From Carallia brachiata (Eukaryota; Streptophyta; Magnoliopsida; Malpighiales; Rhizophoraceae), in contig JADCRB010000114.1 of the NCBI GenBank assembly GCA_021464245.1, positions 3,782,001 through 3,846,000 of the forward strand: 64,000 nt of DNA. Reading direction: 5' to 3'. Positions 23,565 to 36,100 of this stretch are shown piece after piece (position 1 is the first letter of the stretch; each line of letters begins with the position of its first letter). The notes beneath the pieces were generated by a model, which was given only the letters and a program-made list of their open reading frames with translations, made no database searches and had not been told where the DNA came from. A program made the translations under genes and the position numbers.

Positions 23565-26500
23565 ATGGAAATTCCACAATTCATCATCATCACCTTCATA
23601 TTCTTTATCTCGCCATTCACATCACCTCCAGTAATAGCCATAGACCCGCTCTGCCGGACGACATGCGGCTCCCTGGAGGTCAAGTACCCCTTTGGCGCCG
23701 CCTACGGCTGCGGTTCCCCCCGGTTTTACCCTTACGTAAGCTGTTCGCCGGGCGGAGATCAGCTCCTCCTGACCACCCACACGGGCTCTTACCCAATAAC
23801 TTCCATCTCCTACACAACCTCCACCTTGACCATCAGCCCCACCTCCATGTCCACCTGCACCTCCATGCATACATCACCCAATTTGGGCCTAGACTGGGCC
23901 AGCCCATTCCAGCTTGGCCCATCAACTTTCATCCTCCTGGCATGCCCACCACCAACCTCCTCCCTCACCGTCAAGGGCTCCTCCGTCTGTGACGCCTCCT
24001 CTTCTTATCTGTGCGCATCCATTTACACGTGTCCGGCAGTCGTTGGCTTCGGACTGCCACTTTTCCGCCGACAAACAGCTGTTGCGTTTATTCGCCTGCA
24101 AATTTTAACAGCAAAGGTGAACTTGATCTCCGCTCTTTAGAGTGCATGGGGTATGCTTCGGTGGTGTCACTTCAGGATTACCCGACTGACCCGAGCCGGT
24201 GGGAATATGGGGTGGTGTTGGAGTATAAAACTGGAGCATTTGATGATTATGAGATGGCCAGCAAGTGTAACACTTGCGAGAGCAGTGGGGGTTTATGTGG
24301 GTACGATCATCCTGCTAATTCCTTTGCATGTCTGTGCAATAATGGTATCAATTCCACTGCTGATTGCAATGGCTACAGCCTTGTTCAAGGTCTCACTTGG
24401 AGCTCCTCTTATTTGCCGTCCGGTAAGCGCTTTTTTTTTGGGTTTTTCTTTTTTTTTCTTTTTTTTTCCTTTTCTGACTGTGAAAATTAGACGCGTTGTT
24501 GCAAGCGAAAGATATAAACTTTTTAATGTAATTAGTATATCTTTTGATAAACAATAAGCTAAATTATAACCCATGTTTAAGATTGCTAGACAATTGCAAT
24601 TAAAAATTAACATTATTGGCGTGTAATTTTTATATCCAATCTTCCACGGTTTTATAATAATATTTATATATTCAGTTCAGTTAAATTGGGACAATTTGGC
24701 TTTTTGAGCAAATAATAAAAAATTATTTTTTTATAATTAAATCTTAAGCATATTTATTTTTATTCTAAATGTACTTAATTATTAGTCTAAAATTTAATTT
24801 TTAAACAAAAATCCGAAAAAAGAAATTAAAACAATAGTTTTTTATTAGTAGACCCCGATCGATCCTGTCGGTTTGCCGTCCACAATTCCATTTTGTGTTA
24901 TATAGTTATGTGCGCAATGCGTCTGTCCGAAAGATCTGTGGATTAACCATGGGAGCAAATGCCCCCGTTGTTGAACAATATTTTTGTAGCCTTATAAAAG
25001 TTTTCTTCTATGAGAAAAGCAAGATAACATTGCAAAACAACACAAAGATGGAAAGAAATAAAGAGTTTCCCTTACTTTTGCTTTCATTTTATAATCATAC
25101 TTGCTTAGGACCTGTTTAAATTACTTGTTGAATATTACTGTTACTGATTACTGTTACTGATTGCTGATTGCTGATTCTTGTTTACTGTTACTGATTGCTG
25201 ATAAAATTAATAAAGTGTTTGGTTAATTTTATACTTATTATTATTATTGAATAATGAATGTCTAATTTAGTTATATAATTTGTATAGATATATCATATTA
25301 AAATTTTATTTTTATATTTTATTAATTTATATTTTAGAATAATATTTTATAAATAATATTGAGAATTATTTTACTTAATTGTTACTTTTTAAAGAAAATA
25401 TTAATTTTTATTAAATGATAAAAACTATTATATTTGAGATTTTTTTTTATAAATGTCAATATTAAAGAAAATTGAAGTGAAAAAAATATTATTTAAGAAT
25501 ATTTGAAAAAAATTTAAAGTTATATAAATACTAATAAAATAAATTAACATATCTAATTCATGTGTCATGTAAAAAAAATAATAGTAAAATTATATAAATA
25601 TTTTAAGGGTAATTTAGTTCATATAAATTATTATTAATATTAAAAAGTGAAAAGTAGTCAAAAAAGTAGTAAAAAGTAGTTTAGAGTTATTTTTCAATCA
25701 GCTGCTGTTAGGAAGTCAAATAAGAAAATAAGCAGAATCAAACAGCAATACTAAACAATTTACCAAACGTCTCTCTTCTTACTTTTTCAAAATGAAACGC
25801 AAATGTACCCCTTCAAAAGTTAACTCAAACACCCCCTTAATGTCTTCTTTTTTAAGCCCTGATCTTACATTATCAAAATTTTTCTTGATTACATTTTTTT
25901 ATTAATATTTAAATATTTGAACAGAAAATATAAAATTTTTCTCTCATTTGTCAAATATATGACCTTTTTTGTAAGATTCGTCAATAATTTTTTCTTATTC
26001 AGAATGCAAAACATAGAGTTATGTTTAATGTTAGGGACAATGAAAATATCATAAAAGATATTTCAAAATAAGAAAATTCGAAATGAACGCCTTTCAAAGT
26101 AAAGCAAGAAAAATTATATTTCAATTTGTATATGTTCACTGAACCAAAGTTCTAGCTCCGCCACTAGATCAACCCTATATTTCATATATTATGAAGGGAA
26201 AAGTTTGTGGTATCAAGCTCGTAACTCGGCACCCTGAATTGGGAAATAAAATAATATTATTTTATTTTATTTTAAGTTTTGAATTTTTAATTCTGAAAAA
26301 AAAAATGATGACTTAGACTTAATGCTTTGTGCCATTACTGATTTTTTCTTAGAGGACTGTAAGGCGTTGCCTAGCTAGATTAGTTGAGAAAAATGCCCCC
26401 TCTAGCTGGCAAGCATCGGCCAATAGTGCAAACAAGTAAAAAGTACATATATAATGGTAAAGAAGGATGCCAATGATAATACACATACGATCGCTATTGG

Positions 26501-26826
26501 GGCATAAAGTTAAAGTTGCCTTTTTTTTTTATGGTAATTAAGACATCCAAATTACTGGCAGAATTAAGTTGCGATGAGTAAATTGCAATTTATTGGGGCA
26601 ATAGCTCGTATAAGTCTATTTTCAATGTAATTCATTTTATGGTAATTAAGACAGCCAAATTACTAGCAGAATTAAGTTGCGATGAGTAAATTGCAATTTA
26701 CTGGGGCAATAGCTCGTATAAGTCTATTTTCAATGTGATTCTAAGCTCTCTTTACATCGATGTTCTGCAGGGAATTTATTGTTGGGCATCTTGGCTGGCT
26801 TAGTTGTCCTTGGAATGGCTTTCTAA
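23565..26826 (+). CDS. Secreted GUB_WAK_bind protein with hydrophobic C-terminal tail (one-base frameshift)
   Basis: Two exons: 23565-24422 and 26771-26826. A signal peptide (MEIPQFIIITFIFFISPF...) is followed by the galacturonan-binding pattern CRTTCGSLEVKYPFGAAYGC. That pattern marks the extracellular pectin-binding domain of wall-associated kinases. Cys-rich segments follow, ending with CNTCESSGGLCGYD and CLCNNGINSTADC. Exon 2 adds only GNLLLGILAGLVVLGMAF and a stop, a membrane or GPI-attachment tail; no kinase domain follows. Expected length is about 304 aa, close to what I recall for the kinase-less Arabidopsis protein At3g17350. The frame breaks at about 24059-24066, where restoring one T in the TTTT run would rejoin the Cys-containing stretch TNSCCVYSPANFNSKGELD. 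The splice pair is CCG TCC G|GTAAGC and TGCAG|GGAAT. A real pseudogene is the alternative. Confidence 0.75.
25108..25772. mobile_element. hAT-like MITE in the GUB_WAK_bind intron
   Basis: The left end near GACCTGTTTAAATTACTTGT and the inverted right end near GACGTTTGGTAAATTGTTTA form an imperfect terminal inverted repeat. A run of CTGTTACTGATTGCTGAT motifs follows the left end, and AATCAGCTGCTGTTAGGAAG precedes the right. The AT-rich interior has no coding capacity. I could not identify the target duplication, so family assignment is tentative. Confidence 0.55.
26528..26743. repeat. 108-bp tandem duplication in the same intron
   Basis: Two adjacent copies start at ATGGTAATTAAGACA (26531 and 26639), a period of 108. 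They differ at only a few positions, so the duplication is recent. Copy 2 ends about 28 bases before the acceptor of exon 2 and may affect the branch-point region. Confidence 0.9.
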
Positions 26827-26859
26827 ATAATGTTGGTTGTTGTTAAAGGTGAGGCCCTT

Positions 26860-27770
26860 CCTTTTCTTTTATTCCTTTTTCATTTTTTTTCCCAACTACT
26901 TTGTGACTAAGTAATGCTTTTTGTGTTATGCAGGAGATTTTTTTTTTTGTTTTTTTTTTTTAGAAGAAGGGGTGGGCCCCCCCGGGGGTGGTCAGGGTTG
27001 GTTTCAAGGAATGAGAGAAAGACTGTAAAGTTGTGAAAGGCCACCTTTGTAATATTCAATTGGATGAAGAGCACAACCGCACAAAGGAATAAAGACTATA
27101 ATGCACAAGCATCTTTTTTTTTTTTTTCTAACAACAAAAAAAATGCGCAAGCATCTTATGCATAAATTAATTGAACCAAAATATGGGTCATCAATTCTCA
27201 TTTAGAATAATTTCAAAAATATTCTTGAAGTTTGTGTTACACAATACATTCGTTCACTCACTTCAATTTTGAATATTTTGGTTTATACTTTTATTTTGTT
27301 TTATGCCTACAATTTTATCATTTTATCAAATGTTAAGCCAATATAAAAAAAATTTCTAGACTATAGGGGGAAAAAAAGAGAGAGAATAAGAAATTTGGCA
27401 TCCTAATACCCACATTTTTATATGTGCACTTAGTCCCTAAAATTTTATTTGCAGGGTGGAAAAAGACATTAAGCACGATTGTAACAAATGCTCATTTCAT
27501 TTCTCTCTAGTTTCACAACCAGCATCCAGGCTAAAAGCAGCCATTTTGTATGAATCTTCTACAAAGTGTATGGTAATGTTGCATAAATAATGCGACTTTG
27601 ACAATTTTTACCTTCCAAAGCTTTTCATACTCGGCATAGAAGATAGGCTTGATGAAAGTTGCTCAATGGATGAACATGTAACTGCAGAAACCTTTCACAT
27701 TCATGATTTTCAGCAGACTTTTCAATCAGCTTTTCTAGCGTTGCTTGCATTATTTACTTGCTTAGCTGGA
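26860..27770. other. Intergenic region between convergent genes
   Basis: This stretch holds the 3' UTR of the GUB_WAK_bind gene, with a possible further intron (donor AAAG|GTGAGG at 26849, acceptor ATGCAG near 26934). It also holds the 3' UTR of the minus-strand hydrolase at its right end. A GC-rich island GGTGGGCCCCCCCGGGGGTG near 26972 stands out. I see no other gene. Confidence 0.45.
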
Positions 27771-27783
27771 GGAAGAGTATCAA

Positions 27784-30604
27784 TTAGGAAGATTTCAGGT
27801 GCTTATATAGCTCCTTAGGCTTCTCCGCATTGAGAGCATGCCCCACATTCTTCATGATCACTAGTCGTGCATTCTCACCGATATGCCTGCATCAGAAGAA
27901 GAGGAAGGATCATAACAAAGTTCATGCTTTAAGCAAATCATTGTTGGTAACTGGGAAAAGCAAGTTATGAAGATATAATGGACCGAAAGGATGTAATATA
28001 GGATTTCAGTTGTTCAAAAGTACATGTTTTTATTAGCCCCCAAAAAAAGATGCATGTTTCAGTATTTTCTCGTAATTGAACTGAAACCATGAATATTATC
28101 AACTAAGCTAAACGAGCTCTTGAGAGCAACCTTTGAAGCCTGTTTGCTAATTCCAAAGGAAAATCTGGTCATGATCTCCCCAGATCAGAAGTGCTGGCTG
28201 CAAAAAGAAGCAAGTATGCCTTTAGAGTTGGTCCCAAGACAGAGGGGGCAAACTTGAATGATACATCTCAGAAGATATGCAGTTGACTATATAGCATACC
28301 TGGGTTATTTTGGGAAGATCAGACAGCTTTCTGTCCTTGTACAATGCTTGAAGCAATTCTTTCTTCTCTTGACGGTACTCTGTACACATCACCTGCCAGC
28401 AAAGCCAAATTCACAGGAACAATTTTAAACATAAAACAAGAATAAATGCTCTCCACTTCCTTGTAACAGTACAAAAGGAATGTCAAGCTATAATAATCAA
28501 CATCCATGCAGCCAGGATAAGCTGCACTACTTGTAGAAAGGCGTCGAACTTTAATTTTTTTTTTTTTTTATCAGCAATCTATTGTTTGAAGAGCATCCAC
28601 GCAAATTGCAGCCTATGTCCATCAGTACACCAGAGAAATAAAGTTGTAGGTTGTCTTCATTTTTCCACAATTAAACTGTAATACATTAACAGATGACAAG
28701 ATCCTCAACTCTAGCTGGCATGAAACCTTGCTACTATTCATTGTTTATTAATGTTCTTTTCCTTATGGATATCTTTTTCTCCTGTAAATTACACAAAGGC
28801 TAAGTTTGTAGCATTTTAAACAAGTTGATGTTTCTTGGGAATTTCTAAGAGAACTGCCAAATGTCTGTCAATAGATGTATGGTAAAAATTCATAAATTTC
28901 TACAGGAAATAAAAAACTGTACTAGCAAAGGCTAAAAGAAACTCATTTTATACTTGGCGTGCAGTCAAAACACAAGACTCAATACTATTTAAACAAGAAA
29001 ACGAGGTCAATTATGCAACTGAAAGCTCTTAAATATCTGCGAATCTAGTCAGACCAACTTCCAAGCAAGTACTCCTTTGTCTCTCCACAGAAACATAAAA
29101 ATTAGCCATAGCATATTTGACTGTTGACAAGAAAGCCATAATTGAAGGAATCATGTAATGTCAGAAGAATGGTGAAGTGAATGCCTAATTTGCCAGTAGA
29201 TAATTTTCTTCAATTTGGCTGTAATCCCATCTAGACAAGAAATGATTATTGTTCCACCCCTGTTCTACACAAACTGCAAGAGTTCGCAAACAGAATGGAT
29301 CATTCACTGTCATGTGAACTCAGTTTTGATCCGGGAGAGCTACTTCAATATTTCCATGGTTGCCTCATTGAGGTTCATTACAATAATAATAAAGGCTTTC
29401 AGTGAACTATTGAAGCTATCGAGAGAGTACCACGTGCTGACAAATCCACATTTCAGGGATTTAGGTCTACAAACATGAGTCTGTATGTTCGAGATCTTGT
29501 AATGCTTACCAACGAAGCCCCATCCCCAATTAATCCACACCCACTAACTCAACTGCTAATTTGAGCTGGACAGTCTAATGCCAAGGCAATTTATGCGAAT
29601 CCAAAGGCAAACATATTTAGTTTTCTGATACAAAACAGCATCACAACAAAACAAGACGTTGCTAATTTCCACAGCTATTCCGATCACCCTTTTGAAGCCC
29701 ACCCCCGAATTTAAATACAGCCAAGGACGTTTGTGTGCCAAATATCTACTGAAATGGAAGCATCTTTTTGCAATGCAGAGGCCTCTCATTCGTTCAAAAC
29801 CAACACTACACAAAGTAAATCATAAGGCTATTTTACTCTTCAATTTAAATTCCCTACGCAAAAATTAGAATTAAACGATCCACAATTCAGACACACCGAG
29901 TTCAAAAAAAAAGATTAAAAAGAAGAGGTATCAGACAGAACAGGCGAATCTGGGCGTCGACCGACAACAATCGAAGACTGACCTCAATAAAATCGTTGGC
30001 GAAACAAGTCGGCATGTTGGGCGGAGGCTTATGAAACGACAATCGCAACAACTGTCTGACCTTCTCCGGAGTTTGCGGCAACAGAATGCCGACAGCCTCG
30101 TCGATGCTCTGCACGCTAAACAATCCATCCTCCATGTCCTTCTCTTCCAAGCTCACCCCGGCGCAAGCCAGCACCACGCGGCCCACGCGCTCCTTGTACT
30201 GCGCAGCCATGCTGTACGCCACGAAACCGCCGTAGCTCAGCCCCGCCACGTCCATCTCGCCGACGCCTTGGGCGTCCATGAGGGCCATGACGCACTGCGC
30301 CTGGAAAGACTCGGACCGCTCCGGGCGGGTCGTGTAGGAGTCGCCGAAGAAGAGGAGGTCCGGCACGTAGAGGTTGAACTTGGACCTTAGAGAGGAGGAA
30401 GTCGTTGAACTGCCACATTGCGTTGGCGCCGAAGCCGTGGATAAGTAGGAGCGTTGGTTTGGAGTGGACGTGATTCTTGGGAACCCAGCAGTGCATGATC
30501 GTGCCGCCGCCGAGATCGGTGGTGCATGATTTCAGGCCCGACTTCGCGAAGGAGTACCGGTAGCAGGAATCTCGCGTCGCCGTGAAGCTAAAACACTTGG
30601 CCAT
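27784..30604 (-). CDS. Alpha/beta hydrolase, four exons (two small indels)
   Basis: Minus-strand exons are 30604-29983, 28392-28300, 28197-28131 and 27886-27784; ATG at 30604, stop TAA at 27784. Family features are an oxyanion segment LLLIHGFGANAMWQFNDF, the nucleophile elbow AGLSYGGFV (Ser near residue 124), an Asp in LLIWGDHDQIF (about residue 249) and the His in VMIKN-like IMKNVGHALN (about residue 278). Together these make a complete Ser-Asp-His triad. Splice sites are canonical: GAG|GTCAGT, CAG|GTATGC and AAG|GTTGCT. Two defects break the frame. Two bases appear missing within a short CT repeat in exon 1 (about 30386-30405), and one base is missing in exon 3 (about 28158), where GGG is expected. 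Corrected length is about 295 aa. Plant relatives are annotated only as alpha/beta hydrolases or monoacylglycerol-lipase-like; the substrate is unknown. Confidence 0.85.
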
Positions 30605-30659
30605 GTCCTCCTCCGCCCACTCCTCCTCCTCTCAGGTTATCAATGCGATAATGCCTGAC

Positions 30660-32363
30660 AGCACCGCTTGGACTGTTATATATTATTTTTTGATATTTAA
30701 AAAACCAAAAAAAAAAAAAAATAAAAAAGAAATTATGGAGAAAATGTTAATATATTAATTTTAGTATTCTGAATAGTATTTTAAATAAAATTAAAATTGA
30801 TAATTTAAAAATAAAATTGATAATTTTTTAAATAAAAATTAAATATTATTATTTTTTATTATAAAATTGTTAATTTTATTTTAAAATTTCAATCTTAATT
30901 TATTTAAGATATTATAAAAATATTAAATTTTAGCATATGTGTTAGTGGTTTTGTTAGATAAATAAGCGCTGCTTTTTTTTTTATAGCATTAAATGTTATG
31001 TAATATTGTTCAATATAAAAAAATAGGTATTTAGGACCAAACCAAACAACTCGTTTCAGCTTTGAAATTTATTTAGAAATCGGGAAACATGTTAATGGCC
31101 GAATTGAAAGACCGGCTAAACATTTGTTGGCAGGTCTTAATAGGATTATCAATTTTGGAGACTTTCAATGATCAATGTTTTGGATTCGGCTAGTCTTGTT
31201 TTGGGCAAGAACTTTTTACAGGCAGTCCTCATGTAATTTTATAAAAAAAAATTAAATTACATAGGAAATATATTGGAGATTGAAGTTATTATTATTATCT
31301 TTATTTAATCAACTTATATAAAAATTACTTATCACCTTAACATTGTTAAATCAAAGTAAGTTTTCTTCCATTCAACTACAATATTAATGAATTTTAAATC
31401 AAAACGCGACAAGCTCATAAGACCCAACGAGTGGACGTTCCTACTTTGTAATAATTACAACTTGAACTTGAGTTGTGATAAGAAAAAATATAACGAATCA
31501 CTAACCAAATTATCACTTTGAGTGCAGTCTTATGACTAGTAAATTTGACGCATTTCTTTTTGTTATAAAGAGGTCTGAAAGATAAAAAAAAAAAAGTTCA
31601 TGTGCTCGAACACAAAATTAAAAAATTTTGATAGAATATTTAATTAAAAAATTTGTTACAGACAATTACTTTTTACCTTCTCTTTTACAATTACTAATTA
31701 AAAATTAATATATCAACACTTTTTCAATAACAAATTTGTTATATATATAATTTTCAATTATTTGACAGTTAACTAATGCATGTCATATATAAACGACTGT
31801 AAAAAAAATAAAAATAATTATTATTAACAAAATTTTTTAATTAATTATGGTAGAAGTATAGAACAATTTAATGCATTTTGCATCTGAGTTTACCTCGCCA
31901 AATTTCTATAATTATAAACACATATAAAATCTTAATCATGCATAAAAAATTAAAAATAAATAATTAGTAGTTAGCAATTATAATGCAATATGTAATACTG
32001 CATGTGATACGTGTCGATCTATCTATGCCCCTTTTTTTTTTTTGGACCTATCGACGCAGCCGCCTTTATGTAACATTTCATTTTGTAGGTGTCCGACTAG
32101 TACCACTTTCTAGTTTCTACATGGTAGCTGGCTAGTTTGTCTTTTCTTTTTCGTCTTACAGCGGCTTGATTCTTTGTATTGCCTTTTTCAGGGGTGGTCC
32201 ACGAATGTCCCGCATTTTTTTTTGGCAACACTAAATCATATAAATACGTTTAATAAAATGCCTGAACACACGCTTGAATTGTTTTCTTTATTGGCTTTGG
32301 TGAAGTGAATGTTTTGTTCTTCTCGGTGTCCTGATTCGGGACAGAGTGCCTATCGTGTCATCT
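30660..32363. other. AT-rich intergenic DNA, includes a dispersed repeat copy
   Basis: No gene seen. Poly-A/T tracts dominate. The part 31645-31835 is one copy of a dispersed repeat shared with 37028-37212. The first few hundred bases right of 30604 are the hydrolase promoter region, where I see no clear TATA box. Confidence 0.5.
31645..31835. repeat. Dispersed repeat, copy 1
   Basis: Shares ATTTGTTAC, TTTTACCTT, AATTAAAAA, and CATATAAACGACTGTAAAAA in the same order and spacing with 37028-37212, so the two are diverged copies of one repeat of about 190 bp. No termini or target duplications were identified. Confidence 0.7.
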
Positions 32364-32373
32364 AATATGAGCA

Positions 32374-33179
32374 AGGTTTTAAAAAATTTAACTCATTAAA
32401 TTAAAAAATTTAAAAATTTAAAGTTTTAATCATTTAATCGAGTTAAATCGGTAAAATCGGTATTTGATATTAAATATATAAATAATAATATTAAGTGTAA
32501 TATAAAGTACATATTATATATATGTTTATAATAGAATATAAATACTGTAGAATTAATATATATTATTAAAATTATTGTAAAGTAAGATTAAAATATTAAA
32601 TATTAATATATATAATAAAAATAAAAAATATATTTTAATTCATGTATTCTTATTTAAATTAATTCATATTTTTTAAAAATAATACTAAAGGTGGAAAAAA
32701 TACACAATTAAGAAACTTGTTGAGTTTGCGTATAGTTTTAAAACATTCTTGACATTGTACTTCAGAACTTAAGAAATAATTAATGATAGAAGAAAAAAAT
32801 AAAATATAAAAAAATAATAAAGTAAGTGAACCTAACAGCATTAAGTACATAATAAGTAAAAAAATAATGATAATTATCAAATTGGAATATAGTCTAATAG
32901 TGCTTGGTATACTCTTTATACTTGAGGTCACAAATTCGATGATCTCAGGGGAGAATTTTTGCATTTTTTGCTATTGTGAATTGAAGTTGACCAAATTATT
33001 TAAACCAGTAAAACTATAATCAGTTCTCTAGTTTACGGTTGAACCAGCCAACTTTTCGATTCTCAAAGTGATTTACAAAGCTTTTGATTTTTTCATAGAA
33101 CTGGATTGGACGTTAAGCTAATTTTTAATTTTTTTCAGTTCGACCGACCGATCGATCCGATCTGATTCTTTTAACATTA
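32374..33179. mobile_element. Mutator-like non-autonomous element with 10-bp duplication
   Basis: The 806-bp segment begins AGGTTTTAAAAAATTTAAC and ends CTTTTAACATTA. It is flanked by the direct repeat AATATGAGCA on both sides (32364-32373 and 33180-33189). Ends are only roughly inverted (GTTTTAAAAAA versus GTTAAAAGAA). The right part is rich in GGTT/AACC and CGATCGATCC motifs, as in many dicot elements that start AAGGTTTTAAAA. No transposase is present. An internal stretch, 32890-32945, looks like tRNA-type A and B boxes. Confidence 0.65.
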
Positions 33180-33189
33180 AATATGAGCA

Positions 33190-36100
33190 GTGTAGACAGT
33201 GTAGGGATATTTAGCCGAGGTGCTAATCACCGTCTCTCTAATTAAGAAAATTATAATTTTGCTTCCCTAGTTTTTCTCTTTTCTTTTTTTTTGTCTTTTG
33301 CGCTGTATTTCTATAATAAAGCAAGAGAGAGGAAACGGAGAAAAGAAAACGAGTAAAAGAAAAATTAGATGTGAGAAAAAATTTTCATCCAAAGATGAAT
33401 AATAGAAAAAAAAAACAGGAAAATAAAGTGGAAAATGAGAATAAAAATTTCTTGAATAATACCAAAGATCAAAAGATAATACCAAAGATGAATAATAAAA
33501 ATTTCTTGTTTGGATAAAGTGAAAAATGAAAAAAAAAAAAAAGAAAAATAATATGTATCAAATGTCAATTTTACTCGTAATAAAAATACTATATATGGGG
33601 CAATAAAGTTATTTAATAAAGATAATAAGGGAATAAATTACTTTTTCCCCAATTTTGATGGGAATAAATTTAGTGGGTCATAAGGAAAAAAAGAATTAAA
33701 AAATTTCCGTTTGTTATTTTTTAAATATTTTTCAAACATAAAAATCTTCTTTTTTTTTTCCCTCATTTTCCTCTCTATCTCTTTCCTCCTCGCCCAAACA
33801 TCTTCTTTTTTCGTAGCTAGCAATTCGGGGATGAATAAGAGGAAAATATAAGTGGAGATCAAATTCCATTTATGTAACTGAAAATATTCTTTCAATCATT
33901 TTAACTAGACTAAAATTTCTCTTTCTCTTGTCTCTCTTCCCCCAAATAGATCGTTCTTTTTTTTCTTTCTTTATGCAAATTGTGGAAACTGGGAACTGGA
34001 GTAAGGGTATCCAAGAATCGTGGAACCATGACCATAAATTTTGAACCAAATTAAAACTTTCAATTTGATCATAATGTGAACTAAAATGAAGATTTCAACT
34101 AAACATTTGTTAAAAAAAAAATTTATTTCGGTTCATTTTTAAAATTGGTTAACCTTTTGACAAATAAAATTTAGTAAAATTTGTAAAGGTTTAATTTCAA
34201 TGTAAACAAATATATCTGGAATTTAATTATTTAAAAAAATTATTAGCCATTGTTAAAGCAAGATAAATGGGTGGTTACATAATATTGATAAAAATTATTA
34301 ATTATTCAATAATTGAAAGTAAAATTCAGTATTATTAAAATAATAAATAAAAAATATATAATAGCTCTTTGATTTGGCTTTGTTTAGTTAACTACATTTT
34401 TCAAAATTAAGGACCATTATCGTATTAGAAATCATTTTTATATTAGTTATATTAGTTGGTTATAAAATTCAATTTAATGAACCAAATTTTTATTTTTTTT
34501 TTAATTTTAACAGAGTCTTTAGTCAATAAGCTAGCCCTGTGATCTTGTTTTTTTTTTTTTTTGGGATTTTTTTTTAATCTAAACTGACCTGAATGTTTAG
34601 TTCCTTGGAAAAGAATGGACAACAATAAGGAGAGCAAATTATATAATTCATATGACCTCATATTTCATCTTTTTTTTTAGTGAAGGAAGTTATTTTTGGT
34701 GAAATCATCGATATAAGTCGTTGGACAAATTAAGGGTATTCGCACATCAGGTTAAAGGATTTTTTTTTAGATATTCTACATTTAAATTGTCATGGACAGT
34801 TTTTCAAAATCTCAAATTACCATCAATCCATCAACCTCTCAAACTGCCTAAACTAATCCATGAATTATAAATTAGTTGCGGATGGTTTAAACTTATATGT
34901 TTTTACTTAAATAAACTAAACATTGAATGCAATTTCACAGTTCAGTATACATATAGATTAGTTAGAAAATAATAAATTTAAATAAATACAAGTTCAAGAC
35001 ATCAAAGAAAGCAGAAAACAACCGCAATTCAGTAAGGGCAGCAACCAGAAAGGAAGGAACTCAATGTTCAAACCATCAACATTCTTTGCATGCCTTGGCT
35101 TGTCTTTGCATTTCGCCTATCTTCACTAAAGCTGTTTTAGTGGACACAAGTCTTTTTTATGAACAACCATATTGTTTATCATCACATTATTAGTAATAGA
35201 AATAAGAAAAAAATTAACTATGTATTTTTTAAAAATTAACAACGGGCGATAGATTGAATCAATTTTTGGCAGTTTTTTAAAGTCCTTAATCTATTACCAA
35301 TTTGTCCTTAGTGATTTGAAAAATTAAAAATAGCAAATAAATTTTTTCCTCTTATGTTTAATAGATACAAGTTCACACAAATCAAGTTGAGCTTTAGATA
35401 GCTTGCGAACAATGCTAATATAAATCAAATCTTTTGGACAAAAATCAAGAAATTAAGGCAGAAAAGATTTAGAAGAGACGCAGGTACAACTTACTAATTA
35501 TCTTTACCATATATTTTGCCGTGTCGAAACTATGACAGCCATTGAGTGAAATGTCGGGTTATTATTTTTTCAAAAATGACAGCTGGACGTGAGAGTGAGA
35601 CGTGAAGTTGACGCGGTTAATTATTGTATTATACATTAAATTTAACTATAAATTTCATAAATTTTTGTAATTTTATTGACTCCGTTAACTTATGTTATAC
35701 TATAATATTAAGGTTAATATATAACAGGAGTATGAAATATGTGCAATAAAAAAAAACCGCATCTTTCACCGCGTCAATAGATTTCCACGTCCAACTATCA
35801 GAACTCATATTTTTTAGCACCTGCAACGCATCATTCCAACGCAGCTAGGACGCGTACAATGAAATGCTGACGAGGAACAAAGAAATTTAAAAATTTATTA
35901 ATATCTTATATTTATAATTATATTTTATATTTTATTAAGTTAGTTAGTCAATCTCGCTCTATAAATAAGTTTTAATTTTAGTTTTATTATTCAGACATTA
36001 TTTATGAAAATTAATTATTGATTTCAGAGCATTTTTTGAGTGGATATTGTATTTTGCAGGTGAATTAATGTGTATTTTACGAGGAAATTCCCGTAATTTT

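Noticed and set aside
26824..26848. TAA in the hydrophobic tail of the GUB_WAK_bind gene as a premature stop
   Set aside because: The frame after the stop also reads hydrophobic (IMLVVVK), which first suggested a nonsense mutation. With the stop as written the protein is about 304 aa with a short C-terminal hydrophobic tail, close to kinase-less relatives, so a natural stop is more likely.
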